Below, piece by piece: positions 32,173-42,744 of a stretch of 64,000 bases of DNA. The DNA is from Rhizoclosmatium globosum. Lineage: Eukaryota > Chytridiomycota > Chytridiomycetes > Chytridiales > Chytriomycetaceae. The translations under genes and the position numbers were made by a program. The notes under the pieces were generated by a model. The model was not told the DNA's origin. It saw only the letters and a program-made list of their open reading frames with translations, and did no database searches. Every line of letters begins with the position of its first letter. The first letter of the stretch is position 1. The DNA lies in NCBI GenBank assembly GCA_002104985.1, contig MCGO01000030.1, forward strand, positions 310,001-374,000. Reading direction: 5' to 3'.

Positions 32173-32510
32173 TGTTCCTAAACTTAACAACTGACAAAGG
32201 CCGAAATTGAAAACAATCTGGCCAACCAGTGTTTCATTTTTATTGCTATTTGAACAACTTGCCCTCCGAAATCAGGGGTTTGAATCTTAAATTTCTCCGT
32301 TTCAGGGGCCTTGGTATTTCGTCTGTCAACCTCTGTAAAACACTTTCCTTTAATTTAATAGTTGGTTTCGTTTGAATCCTGAAGATAAGCTGGTGCATCT
32401 CATTATTAATTTCAACAAGTCAAGATCAGTGTTGGAGCATACAACGTTAAAAATTGACAATCGTGAGCAACTCTAATTTATTTATGATGGTAATCTTTAT
32501 ATTGTAAAAT
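32173..32510. other. Intergenic, no gene seen
   Basis: AT-rich spacer between the 3' end of the sulfate permease gene and the start of the Ser-rich gene. It should hold the promoter of the latter. No repeats or hairpins stand out. Confidence 0.5.
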
Positions 32511-34750
32511 TCAGGCGGAGGATACAGTCTTGACTTGACCAATTTCAGCCAAAATGGATTGCGTTCTGCGGTCCGCAGCCTCAACAGCCTCATCAACAGA
32601 GTAATGGAAGAATTGGAGCGCCTTTTTCTGCTTCAACTTTCTGGTCTCAACTTCTTCGTCTGAATTGTGGAGTGCTGGGAAGACATTAAAGATTCCCTTG
32701 GCCTTCTTTGTTCCTTCAGCGGCGGGGCTCAAGTCGAGGTCAGCAGCAGTAACATGGTCCTGAACAGTACCAATCAAAGCATGCAAGTGCTTTTTCTAGC
32801 TCCAACGTAGTAGAATGGCACGGGACGACCAGTATATCTCTCAAGATCATCTTTGGAGTCCAAGAGGGCTTGAATGCCAGTGTAATCAACTTGACTAACA
32901 GCTGAGAAATCGAAGACGATGGCTCTCAATGCTGGCAACTCTGTCAAACCCAATCTTTCGCGTCTCTGAACACGTTCCAAAACATCATCATTCCACATAC
33001 GCTCCCCCTTGGTTCTGACCACAGGATTGGTGTAGCGGAAGCGTTGAATAATTGTGGACTTCAGCTGATCAATAAAGTAAGACGAGTTGGGATAAGACAG
33101 AGACTCGTCAATCTTGAAAACAAGAATGCCTTCTGGAATTTCTGAATCTGCGGCGTTGGCCTCAACAAGATGCTTGTAAGAGTCGCTTTCCTCTCCGAGC
33201 CAAAGTCCCTTGTCGGTGCGAGCAAGAATTTCAACCTTTGGACGGGCAACTCTCAACAAGAGCACAACGAGAGAGTAGGCAGCAGCGGCGTAAACAGCGT
33301 TTTCAAGAGTGGAGAAGAAGGTGACGACAAAAGCGATAATGAAGCCCAACGAATCAAGAAGGTCAACTTTGATTAGGACAAAAATAACATCAAACTTAGC
33401 AACAAGCTCAGAAATGGCAGTGATGACAATAGCACACAGAGTAGCAGATGGCATGTAGTAAAGAGCACCAGTAATAGTGAAGAGTCCAATAACAACAGTA
33501 GCCCCAGTGAAAAAGGAACCAAATGGAGTACGGACACCAGATGCGGACTTAATGGCAGAACGAGAGAAGGAGCCAGTGGCTGGAACGGATCCAATGAAAG
33601 AACCAACAAAGTTGGCAAGACCGATGGCGACAATTTCTTGGTTGGCATCAACAGTGTATCCGTTGATACGACCGTAGGTCTTTGTGACTGCAATATGTTC
33701 AAGAACTGCAACAAGGAAGACACCAGGAATAGCGGGGAAGACCTTGGAAGACGCGAAATTAAGGTCAAACGATGGGCCACGAACACCAGAAAGACCGGAT
33801 GGGATGTCCTTAACAAGTGCAATAGGGACGCTTTTGTTGTCTTTCAAAGCATAAGCCACACCAATGTAGACTCCAAGTACAATGGCGTTTCTCAAGAATC
33901 CAATGTACTTGAGCCAGGTGTAGCCCTTCTTGACCCCATATGCTGTTGCATACTTCAAGAATAGAATAGCAAACAAGGAGGTAATTCCAATAATAGCGTC
34001 ATACTTTTGAGTTCCTCCGAGGTTGACCAAGAAGTCGTACAGAATCTGGTAAGGAGCATTGTTTGTGTTCACTCCCTTGATTCCAAGAAGACCGGGGAAT
34101 TGTCCGACAATAGCTTGAATACCAGCTCCAGCAGTGAATCCAGCGACAACAGCTAATTGGCATCGTTAATGACAGAAGTTGTAATGTAAAAAATAAAGTG
34201 TACTCACGGACAGGGATGAAATCGATGACGATACCTAAACGGAAGAGACCCAAGAGAAGCATAAACAAGCCTGTCCAGAAGGCCAAGGTGATAGCGTAAG
34301 TGACTTTGTCGTCAGTGGACCCATTTGGAACGTATTGCTGAATAGCTTGACCAACTACAAGAGAAAGAACGGCAGTGATACCCATAGTTACATCTTGTTT
34401 GGGTTATGATTAGATAAGGAAGTGGGTGTGGCGGAACACAAACCTTTGGAAGTAGCAAAAAGGGAGTACATCAAGGCACCAATAAACGAAGTGTATAGAC
34501 CGAATTGAGCAGGGACACCGACCAACTTGGTTGCATAGGACACAGATGCTGGAATCGCAACCAAACCGACGGTCACACCAGCGATGAAATCCCCAAAGAA
34601 CCATTCGAAGTTATATCTCCACGCCCAATCGTGGATCGGGAACAACTCTTTCAAGTAGCGAATTGGGGCATCCTTTCCGTTCTTGGCACCTTTTTGAATG
34701 GTGGACTTGAGTTCCTCGACTGGAGTAATAGGCTTCTCGGCATAAACCAT
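32511..34750 (-). CDS. SulP/SLC26 sulfate (anion) permease with STAS domain
   Basis: Plasma membrane anion transporter, probably sulfate. ATG 34750: MVYAEKPITPVEELKSTIQK; first helices FFGDFIAGVTVGLVAIPASV and LYTSFIGALMYSLFATSKG; then VTMGITAVLSLVVG, VVAGFTAGAGIQAIVGQFPG, further helices, and a cytosolic STAS domain (PEGILVFKIDESLSYPNSSY; LRAIVFDFSAVSQVDYTGIQ). Two introns: after TSK (donor GTTTGT, acceptor ACAAG) and after DFIPV (donor GTGAGT, acceptor AATTAG). A one-base break in the A run near 32798 separates YYVGARK from HLHALIGTVQDHVTAADLDL; the latter is the true C-terminus, ending VKTVSSA. Otherwise intact. Confidence 0.92.
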
Positions 34751-34894
34751 TTTGGGAAACTAATAATGATAGCGGGAGACATTTGCGAGGCTTTTAAGTC
34801 TGTCTTGGTTGTGCAATGATACAATGACCCGTGCTGTGTAACATAGATTTTTCGATAGGGAAAATCAACAACTCCATGCTGGTGATGCAATCGG

Positions 34895-35482
34895 CTAATG
34901 CTTGATCCATTCCACACGGATCTTGCCGTTATCGCAAGATGTATACTTACCACTCCACAATACGCCGATTTCCATTTCAACAGGACTGTGAGCGTCAATA
35001 TGACGGGTATGTAGAACATGTTCTATAATCAATATCGCCTGTTTATCTTCAAAGACAACGATATTGTTTTCAAACATATAAGCAACCTAATAAATTTGAA
35101 GGCACTTACATAAGTAGCTTAAATAGAGCGCTTCTATCCAAATAAGCAATTTTGAGGTGGGTTGGTGCAATGAATCTTATCCGTTGTGGCCTGGACATCC
35201 TCTCCACAACCATAAGAAAGTCTCGTTTCATATGCTTCAGTATTTCGTCTTCGTATGGCTTGATAAAATGCATTGCGGCAGCTGCAGCGAGTTCCACCAT
35301 TTGGCCTTGGATAATCAGCCTTTTGCGCTTTGTATGTTGGTGCTCGAATTCTGAATCAATAGTCTTGGACGTGTTAAAAGGAGCAAGCAAGTGATTTTGG
35401 AAAGAAGGGTGGAAGAGTGGTATCAGTTACAGAGGTTTGTGTCGACTGCCATCGAGAAACTTGTATTGCGTGCTGATGCCAT
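34895..35482 (-). CDS. Unrecognised alpha/beta protein
   Basis: Two or three exons. The last reads VAYMFENNIVVFEDKQAILI, IEHVLHTRHIDAHSPVEMEI and GKYTSCDNGKIRVEWIKH, preceded by a 23-nt spacer with donor GTAAGT and acceptor TTATTAG (about 35079-35105) and an upstream exon with LIIQGQMVELAAAAAMHFIK and IRFIAPTHLKIAYLDRSALF. A further start exon is probable at ATG 35482 (MASARNTSFSMAVDTNL, donor GTAACT), but its phase does not fit without one indel. The implied intron of about 23 nt would be unusually short; alternatively the frame reads through with a base missing. No known domain. Confidence 0.45.
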
Positions 35483-35862
35483 CTTCCTTCATGAATGAAT
35501 GCTTTTTGATTTAGCTGATTTAGTAGTTATTTAGTAGTTGATTTGATGAAGCAGTAATCCCACCTCAGCTATACGAGGGCTCCTTCTCAGTATCTTGATC
35601 ATGATTCAATTTGCAATAAGGTGGAAATGCGTGTAAAAATCCTCTTAGCTTTGAGCTTTCTGATTAAAAGGGGTTCTTCACAACACATATTTTTTTTTGT
35701 GTAACTTAATTTACACATCCAAAATTATTATCTTTGATCCAACAATCGATTGTCACAAAATTAACCAGAAGCAATAATGAAAATAATTTCACAACATTTT
35801 AATGCAATTTATCGTTCAGTCTCTTACACCCATATCTATGAAATCAAGAACGACCCTTTGTC
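35483..35862. other. Intergenic, no gene seen
   Basis: AT-rich sequence containing a T run at about 35690-35698 and short A/T tracts. Lies between the 3' end of the receptor gene at 35863-37419 and the start of the orphan gene; nothing else is recognisable. Confidence 0.5.
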
Positions 35863-37419
35863 TCAAATGACACTCTTATGCTTACTCCCACCAACCTGAC
35901 TCGACTTTGTTGTAGCGTTATTAAAACTCCCCTTCAAACTCGCATTTGCCTTGATGGCATCCGCAAACTTTACAATCATGGCATTGAACACAGTCTGCAT
36001 CACCCCAATCTCAGCCAAATTCGATCGTTCCTTCAATATACCTTCCTTCAACGCCGAAAAATCAAACTTTGTCGCTTCTTCCATCGACTTGGTCAACGTT
36101 CTGAGAGGGGCGTAATGAACCAGCTGAGTGCAATGGAGAGGCCTAATGCGCTTACGCAGATTACTACATCGTGATTATACTGTTACGTGTAGTAGCTTTG
36201 ATTGCGCCGTCAAAGTCATTGCTTGGGATGGCGAGGAGGAGGAACCAATGGAGGTCTGTTGTGTCGTTGTAATCCAGGCTGCGTTCACTAAGATCACGTC
36301 GTTTCCGTTGTTGTAGCTTCCTTTGATTGTTAGGTTTTTGGGGATGCTGTACACAGTGTTGTTTGTAGAGAACGACGCGATTAGGTATGATACGCTGTCG
36401 CTGACGAGAGTATTTGGGTTTCCGATGGCTGGATATGCGGTAGACTTGTTCACATTTTGAGATATTCCGGGGATGGAAGCGGCGAGCATGTTTCCAGTAG
36501 CACCGTCAATCAGTGCGATGACTCCATTGTTTGTGACGGGGACTGTTTTAAGGAACGCGTCCAAAGATGAAATGCTCAATGTGATGAATACAGCAACGTC
36601 AGGGTTTCCAGGTCCTGGCGTGCCTGGAATCTGGTTTTTCCAAGTGGTTAACATGAAAGGGACCAGGAAAGTTTTCAACGTCGGAGCAAAGACTGGTTGT
36701 GTCCAAGTTGGTGCGCCAGGAACTTTTTGTAGAATAGCACTGTTCGAACGTGAGGCGCCTTGAAAGGGATTTCCGAAAATGAGTTGACCGTTATTGGATG
36801 CAGTCTGTCCCTTGACGAGTCTATTCATTGTAGTAAAGTTTGTACTGGCATCAATGACTTGGACCATATTGGAGGGACCATAAATGACAACTGTGGATTG
36901 AACATCACTCTTGCCATTAAACTGGAACCCAAAATTAAAGAATACGAGTCCAACGTTGAATAAAATCGCGGGGTACATTTTGCTGATGGTATAGTAGTCC
37001 CAAATCCTAAAACAAAAGGAAGATTTACATCAACGGTTTTGGACGATGCAAAAACTACATGATAAAACTCACAAATCAGCATCTCCGATAAAAGATTTCG
37101 AGTCGGATTTGTTTACAATAGCAATCGCGTTATGGTTCTTTGCAGCCAACATAAGGGCCGTGGTTGCATCGTTGACAGTCTTTTCAACTTCGTGAAAACA
37201 GTTTTGAAAAATGGAGGCGCGTAATTCATCTGTAATCTGGTTTACAGTGTTTTGCGCGTTTGTGACGCTAAGGTAACAGACAATGATTCCCACGAGAGTT
37301 GTCATCAAGACCACGACGGACACGATACAAACGCAGAGCGAGAGTTTGAGAGTTGCTTTGGGAACTTTGTGACTTTCGGTGGTAGCGGTTGAATGGACAC
37401 TAGCCTTTTCAGTATCCAT
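35863..37419 (-). CDS. Cache-like receptor with HAMP-like tail, tandem copy 1
   Basis: ATG 37419 starts MDTEKASVHSTATTESHKVP; TM1 LSLCVCIVSVVVLMTTLVGI; an ectodomain of about 310 residues with dCache-like features (TNAQNTVNQITDELRASIFQ at its start; WDYYTISKMYPAI; DVAVFITLSISSLDAFLKTV; GVIALIDGATGNMLAASIPG); then TM2 and a HAMP-like SMEEATKFDFSALKEGILKE and a helical tail MQTVFNAMIVKFADAIKANA. Stops at 35863 with no catalytic domain. Intron after GDADL near 37010-37070. Frame breaks near 36260, 36170 and 36110 disrupt the TM2 region relative to copy 2. Sensor of small extracellular ligands is the likely role. Confidence 0.68.
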
Positions 37420-37646
37420 TCTGGAGGTTTGTGATTTGCAGCTGATTTGTGATTAGGGATTTTCCCTCGGATTTCCCCGTCAAAGCTTCGATTTTTTGCC
37501 ATACAATAGGCAGAGTCTCGTCTGAATTTGTGATGATTGATATGTAAATCTTACTGGTAAAAAACTTATTTAATGATGTATAACTTAATAAACTCTGAGT
37601 AACAAATGGTATTAAGACCCGCGAACAATGAAAATCAAAGTGAAAA

Positions 37647-39174
37647 TCAGACATGAGAAGTCTTACGAACGTTACCCTCATTCCTACTCGCATTATTCGG
37701 CTGTGTCGACCCTGTAACAGCATTACTCCCCTTCAAACTCGCGTTTGCCTTGATAGCATCCGCAAACTTAACAATCATGGCATTAAACACAGTTTGCATA
37801 ACCCTAATCTCCGTCAAATAACTACGCTCTTTCAAGAACCCTTCCTTCAACGCACTAAAATCGAATTTCGTCGCTTCTTCCATAGACTTTGTAAGCTTCC
37901 TCAAAGGCGCCGTGATCAACCAAGAGAGTATGAGTCCAAGTGCCAACGCGCTAACACAAATGACTACAATCGTAATGATACTGTTCCGCATTGTCTCGCG
38001 AATCACAGCGTCGAAATCGTTGCTTGGGATGGCGAGGACAAGGAACCAACGGAGGTTTGTTTTTGGGTCGTAGATCCATGCTGCGTTTACGAGAATATCG
38101 TCGTTCCCGTTGTTGTATTGTCCTGCGATTGTCATGTTTTTGGGGATGGAGTAGACGCCGACTGTCGCGTTTGTTGCGAAGGTTGACACTAGGTACGTCA
38201 TGCTTCCACTGACGAGGGCGTTTGGGTTTCCGATGGATGGGTAGGCGGAAGATTTGTTGACGTTTTGGGATATGTCGGGGAGGGAGGCGGCGAGCATGTT
38301 TCCAGTGGATCCGTCGACGAGATACACGATTCCGTTCGGGGTTACTTTCACGGAACGGATGAAGGCGTCAAGGTTTGCGATGCTGAGGGTGACAAAATAG
38401 GCGGAGTCGGCTTTCGCAGCAGAAGGGTTTGTCCAGATAGGGAGCATTAGAGGGATCAAGAATGTGCGGAGGTTGGCGACAAAGGTTGGTTTTGTCCAGA
38501 TTGGGTTCGTGGCGGCGACGTATGTTACTCCCCAAAATGGAGTTGTGAAGGAGGGGCCGAGGGAGAGGGTGCCATTTGAGTTGGAAGACGTGATGATTCT
38601 GTTTGAGGCAGTAAAGTTTGTTGTGGAGTCGATGATTTGGACTTTGTTGGGTTGGAGCCCAGTGAAGACTGACAATGCTCCTTGAACGTTGGTTTTACCA
38701 TTGTACTGGAATCCCCAGTTGAATTTTACCATCCCTATACAGTACAATGCTGGGTATTGTCTGCCAATCTGGTAGTATTCCCAGAGTCTGAAGATGGTAC
38801 GTTAATGAATATCGAGGAACTCCAAATAGAACTTACAGCTTAGCATCCCCGATAGGAGCGGTAGGATTTATATTAGTCGCGACTGTCATAGCGTTTAGAC
38901 CATTTGACGCCATTGAGAGAGCCTTTGTAGTATCATCCACAGTCTTTTGGCACTCTTGGTAGCATCGATCGAAAATGGCAGAACGCAGCTGGTCTGTGAT
39001 ATTGTTGATTGTATTTTGAGCGTTCGTGATAGTAAGATATCCGACAATTATTCCAATCAAAGCAGTCATCAAAAAGACGACAGACACAACACTGACATAG
39101 AGAGAAACCTTGATGGTAGCTCTTGGGACTTTTTGGCTCTCGGTGGTACTGGCGACGCTCTTTTCTTGGTCCAT
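37647..39174 (-). CDS. Cache-like receptor with HAMP-like tail, tandem copy 2
   Basis: Intact paralogue. Exon 1 from ATG 39174: MDQEKSVASTTESQKVPRAT, TM1 LYVSVVSVVFLMTALIGIIV, ending GDAKL; intron GTAAGT...CTTCAG (about 38790-38836); exon 2 LWEYYQIGRQYPALYCIGMV, ectodomain with SAYFVTLSIANLDAFIRSVK, GIVYLVDGSTGNMLAASLPD and LRWFLVLAIPSNDFDAVIRE, TM2 ITIVVICVSALALGLILSWL, HAMP-like APLRKLTKSMEEATKFDFSA, and a helical tail. About 490 aa. The layout (TM, double-Cache-like, TM, HAMP) is that of a sensor kinase or cyclase, yet the protein ends about 70 residues after the HAMP-like segment. Confidence 0.78.
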
Positions 39175-39348
39175 TTTGGAAGTGGTTTGCAAGAGATTTA
39201 CAAAACAGCACAAAGGTATCCAAATGGATTGTCTAATTGAAGTCCAGAACAAAGGGTGCTTACTTCATTATAAGATTACTGATAGCAATGAAATAACTAG
39301 AATGTACAATGTATTCATCTGTTATTAGAAGCAAAAGAAAAACGAGAA

Positions 39349-40754
39349 ATGCAGCAACGAGTGTACTCAACCGCCGCAACGACAACGACTTCATCGGCCT
39401 TCTTTTCGCGGACGCCTCGAATCGCGGCATCTGATTCAATGTCGCTTCCCTCGGCGCCTTCGCACGGACTTCTTCCACGTCGACGGCCGGCGTCGCTGTC
39501 AAAGTTTGGTGGAAACGAGAAACCAGCGAGTCTCGTTGGCGCTCTTCGACTGGCCCTTTCGAATTCGGATGTGCGAGTTGCCTGGACAAAGTACAAACAG
39601 GTGACGTTGTTTTGGTTGCTTGTTGAAAGAGAGAGAGTACTGAACCAACTATGTACATCTAGCTGCACTCGTTCACACACAATCTGAACCAATCTCCATC
39701 GACAAATGATCCAACTCTCCTTCTTTCCGCCCACGATCACGCCCGTCTCTTGGCTGCCCTCACTCAACACCTTCGGCCATCAGTTGCTGTTGTTCACGCT
39801 GAAATGATCGTACTCAATATGAAACGTGCAGGCATTCCTCTCGACGTGAGAGACTTTAACAACTTGATCTTGATCTACGCAAGAAACGAGGACCTTCGAT
39901 CGGCCGTGGAAACTTTTGATGCGCTTCTCAGCCAGAAACCACTTCCTCCTCTCAGAAACAGAGTCTCTACCCTTCCTCCACCAACCACTCCCATCACACC
40001 GATTTCTCCCTTCAGACCCGTCGTACCGAACTTGCGTTCGTTCCATCTTCTCATGTCTGCCTATGCTCACACTGGCCGCGTCTCAGAAACAGCAGCAACC
40101 TTCAACCACCTCACAAAACTCTATCCTACTGCTGCAAATGACCCTACTGCTTACTCTCTCCTCCTCACTTCCTACACAACAACCTCCCGCAGAACTCCTC
40201 AAGACTTGGCACACGTTTCGACTCTCTTTGATGCATTCAATTCATTTGGTACTCCAGACAGACGTGTCCTTGACGCTGCTGTCCGTGCATTCGGTGTTTG
40301 CGGTGACCTCCCTCGTGCGCACACTCTGTTTCGGTCGTATGACTCTGTCTACGGTATTCCACAGTACTCTGTCGACAGCATCGATGCGTACATGTCTGTT
40401 CTGGAAGTCCATGGAGATATGGAAGCTGCGGAATCGTTATACGTGCGTTTCTTTTCTCCAACCAACAACAAATCGAAATACAATCTGGGGTTCCCTCTCG
40501 CTGCTACGTTTAAATCTCTTATGCGGCTGAATCTGGCGGCGGGGAACTTGGATCGTGTTAAACAGTTGTTTGGGGAATATAAAGAGACGCAATTGGTGGA
40601 TGCGCAAGGGATGGAGATTTTGTTGGATGTTTGGTTGACGGAGGGGAATGTAGAGGAGGCTGATAAAGTGTATGAAGAGATGCAGGTGTTGGGGTACAAA
40701 ATTCGCTCGGAAACGGTCAAGAAGATGGAGAGGGCGAGGGATTCTTTGATGTGA
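39349..40754 (+). CDS. Pentatricopeptide repeat protein, mitochondrial
   Basis: Two exons (39349-39600; 39663-40754; 62-nt intron GTGACG...ATCTAG) encode 447 aa with no break. The N-terminus is Arg/Ser/Ala-rich without acidic residues (MQQRVYSTAATTTTSSAFFS), typical of a mitochondrial presequence. PPR-type helical hairpins follow: DFNNLILIYARNEDLRSAVE, SFHLLMSAYAHTGRVSETAA, AYSLLLTSYTTTSRR, IDAYMSVLEVHGDMEAAESL, LLDVWLTEGNVEEADKVYEE. PPR proteins bind organellar RNA; the target cannot be told. Both exons run from C-rich to G-rich on the coding strand. Confidence 0.88.
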
Positions 40755-40839
40755 AGATAATGAAATAAATTATTCAACCGGGGATTTGAAAGAATATCGT
40801 CCAATGCAATACGCAAGAATATTGTGTTCCAAAGGAGGT

Positions 40840-40985
40840 ATGAGACTAAAAGTAGACTTATTACGTTGAATGTTTCAAAAATGATGGAGACTACTAGATT
40901 GTTGAAAATGATGATTCCAATGCTTCGATTTGCTTGTTGATTTGAATCTATACTTAAAAGAGTTAACATTGATTTCAACAGTTAC
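40840..40985. repeat. Direct repeat, left copy, flanking inverted block copy 2
   Basis: About 145 bp, clearly homologous to 43008-43152 (shared blocks ttgttgaaaatgatgattcc and gttgatttgaatctatac). On the minus strand both copies keep a similar open frame (SIDSNQQANRS and FNNLVVS here), so they look like remnants of the same protein-coding sequence. Confidence 0.75.
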
Positions 40986-41054
40986 CATCGCATTCTGATA
41001 AAAGTAACGCTACCAATAAAAGCTTTAAGAATGCCGAATCATAATACTTTACAC

Positions 41055-41160
41055 GTAATTTCATGTTTAATTCCAGTGATAGAGATTAGAGAGAGCATCC
41101 AGAGAAGATCCACCTGTTTCTCACCCATTTATCAATTTGAGGATATTGTTTCCAATGGAT
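41055..41160 (+). repeat. Partial duplicate of the A2 upstream region
   Basis: The 5' flank of gene A2 is partly repeated: aattc.agtgatagagat occurs at about 41069 and about 41266, and gaggatattgtttccaat-type sequence at about 41139 and 41305. Copy 1 of the block has this flank once. The rest of 40755-41332 holds no gene. Confidence 0.6.
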
Positions 41161-41332
41161 TAATGTTTCCATAGGCTATAGCATTCTTCAAATTCTGATA
41201 TGGACCCTGGAAGCACAACGAGAAACTGAGGTCAGAAAGTATCATTTATTGTAATTCATGTTTAATTCTAGTGATAGAGATCAGAGTGAGTTGCCAATTT
41301 GAAAAGGATATTGTTTCCAATCAAAGCCGCCA

Positions 41333-41909
41333 ATGACTGCGACACCAGAGTTCCAAGCAAGCATCGCAACACTGCCTTTTTCAATCTACCGTGGTGATCC
41401 TACTATCACCCCGACTCTTGTCTATCCAGCAAAGCTCGATGAACTGGGCATCAGCAAAGATGACTTCACAGGCCGCATCAGAATGCTGCAGCGCGACCTG
41501 AATCGTCACAGAGCCAAAGCCCGATTGATTAACTTGGCTATCAGTGCAGTTCTCATTGCTGTTCTGATCGTATTCGCAGTCCTCTGTGTTGGCCTCCAAT
41601 ATGAGTTCGGTATTGGCATGATAATTGTGTGGACTCTCATCAACTTCTACATGATTCTAAACAGTGGATTGGCATGGTTTGTTCCGGTAAGAGCTGTTTG
41701 GTTTTTGAGTGTTGGGGCCTGATTCCTTAAACTTTAAATGCTTGCAGTATTTGAGCAGATGCCAAGAGTTTGCAAGCATTTGGACAAATGAGGACGCTGA
41801 AAAGAGACTCGTTTACAAGTTTGAGTACTCTTCTGACGGGTTTATGGATCGTTGGGGACGTTATTTGAAGGTTAATCTTTTGATTCTTGAAAAGAAGGAG
41901 ACGGTTTGA
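41333..41909 (+). CDS. Membrane protein A2 (intact), unrecognised family
   Basis: Exons 41333-41686 and 41748-41909 (61-nt intron GTAAGA...TTGCAG) encode 171 aa without a break. N-terminus MTATPEFQASIATLPFSIYR, then TLVYPAKLDELGISKDDFTG, a basic stretch, two membrane segments (AVLIAVLIVFAVLCVGLQY and GMIIVWTLINFYMILNSGLA), and a C-terminal domain FASIWTNEDAEKRLVYKFEY...DRWGRYLKVNLLILEK. The intron follows the Pro that ends TM2. Paralogous to B2, which has the same length, the same intron position and the same C-terminal pattern (W-x-x-ED, Y-K, DR-F/W-G). Function unknown. Confidence 0.72.
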
Positions 41910-42040
41910 GTAGTATGACCGAAAGGGCTCATCGACTGTAGAATATGATTAATAAAATGGTGTTGAATGCCCTGTGTTCTGGAGTGATGTCGTTTTATCA
42001 GTTACTAACCAAAGTGTTCCACCCAATTTGTTTCTTTCAA

Positions 42041-42614
42041 ATGGCCAAACACACGCCACCAGAGGGTTTCCAACTGCTCACCACCGTCCCTTTCGCACTC
42101 CAAAGAGGGAAACTTCAAGTTGGTGTACCTCTCACGCATGCACCATTTCCCGCCGAAGTTTTGGATGGTCGCATGGATCAACAACTTTTTGAGTCTCGCT
42201 TTCAAGGCCTAAAGAAGAAGTTTGACAAATGCAAGAAGATGATTGCCCTCGCAATTATAGCATTGAATCTGATAGCCATCATCTTGTTAATCTATTTTCT
42301 TGCTGCAATTGGGGGAGGGCAACTCCATGTTGGGTTCTACTTTGTCTTTTCTTTGGAGGTTGTTCTCCAAAGTATTTCAAACGATTTTTTGTACTTGATG
42401 CCGGTGATTTCTCTTCTCGTCCATTTTTGAGTATCATGATTGCCTAACTATGTATGGAAAGCTCTTTTCACAAACTGAACGAGCCGTTGCAAAATGGTCA
42501 GCAGAAGACCGCCATAAAGGACTCCTCTACAAGGTCTATCAGCCTGCAGAACTTTTGGATCGATTTGGTCAGGAACTGGAGTTGGAAGTTGCAATCTTCG
42601 AAGCAACTCCTTGA
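42041..42614 (+). CDS. Membrane protein B2 (intact), unrecognised family
   Basis: Exons 42041-42403 and 42462-42614 (58-nt intron GTGATT...GAAAG) also encode exactly 171 aa. Starts MAKHTPPEGFQLLTTVPFAL, with VGVPLTHAPFPAEVLDGRMD; TM1 MIALAIIALNLIAIILLIYF; TM2 VGFYFVFSLEVVLQSISNDF; C-terminal domain TERAVAKWSAEDRHKGLLYK and LLDRFGQELELEVAIFEATP. It lies 131 bp downstream of A2 on the same strand. Pairing of A with B is kept in both copies of the block, which suggests the two products act together; this is inference. Confidence 0.7.
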
Positions 42615-42744
42615 CATCCAATAAAGAACCCCCGACACCACATGTTGGAATTGGCAAATAAACACTTTCACCCCTAAATTATGTAATGGTCTCAAAAGAC
42701 GCTTTAAGTTGTTTCCTGCTTGCATCATTCCATATTTCAAAACA
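42615..42744. promoter_or_regulatory. Duplicated AKR promoter segment
   Basis: Matches the upstream region of AKR copy 3 (15990-16100, inverted): taaatta.g.aat.gtctcaaaagac and tttaagttgtttc. In copy 1 this segment lies between B1's end and the AKR start; in copy 2 it lacks an intact gene to drive. Confidence 0.55.

Noticed and set aside
32511..32786. Separate small gene after the sulfate permease
   Set aside because: Its sequence is the expected continuation of the STAS domain across a one-base break.
40349..40978. 209-codon minus-strand frame overlapping the PPR gene
   Set aside because: Most of it is antisense to a well-supported PPR exon; only the part at 40840-40978 is kept, as a repeat remnant.
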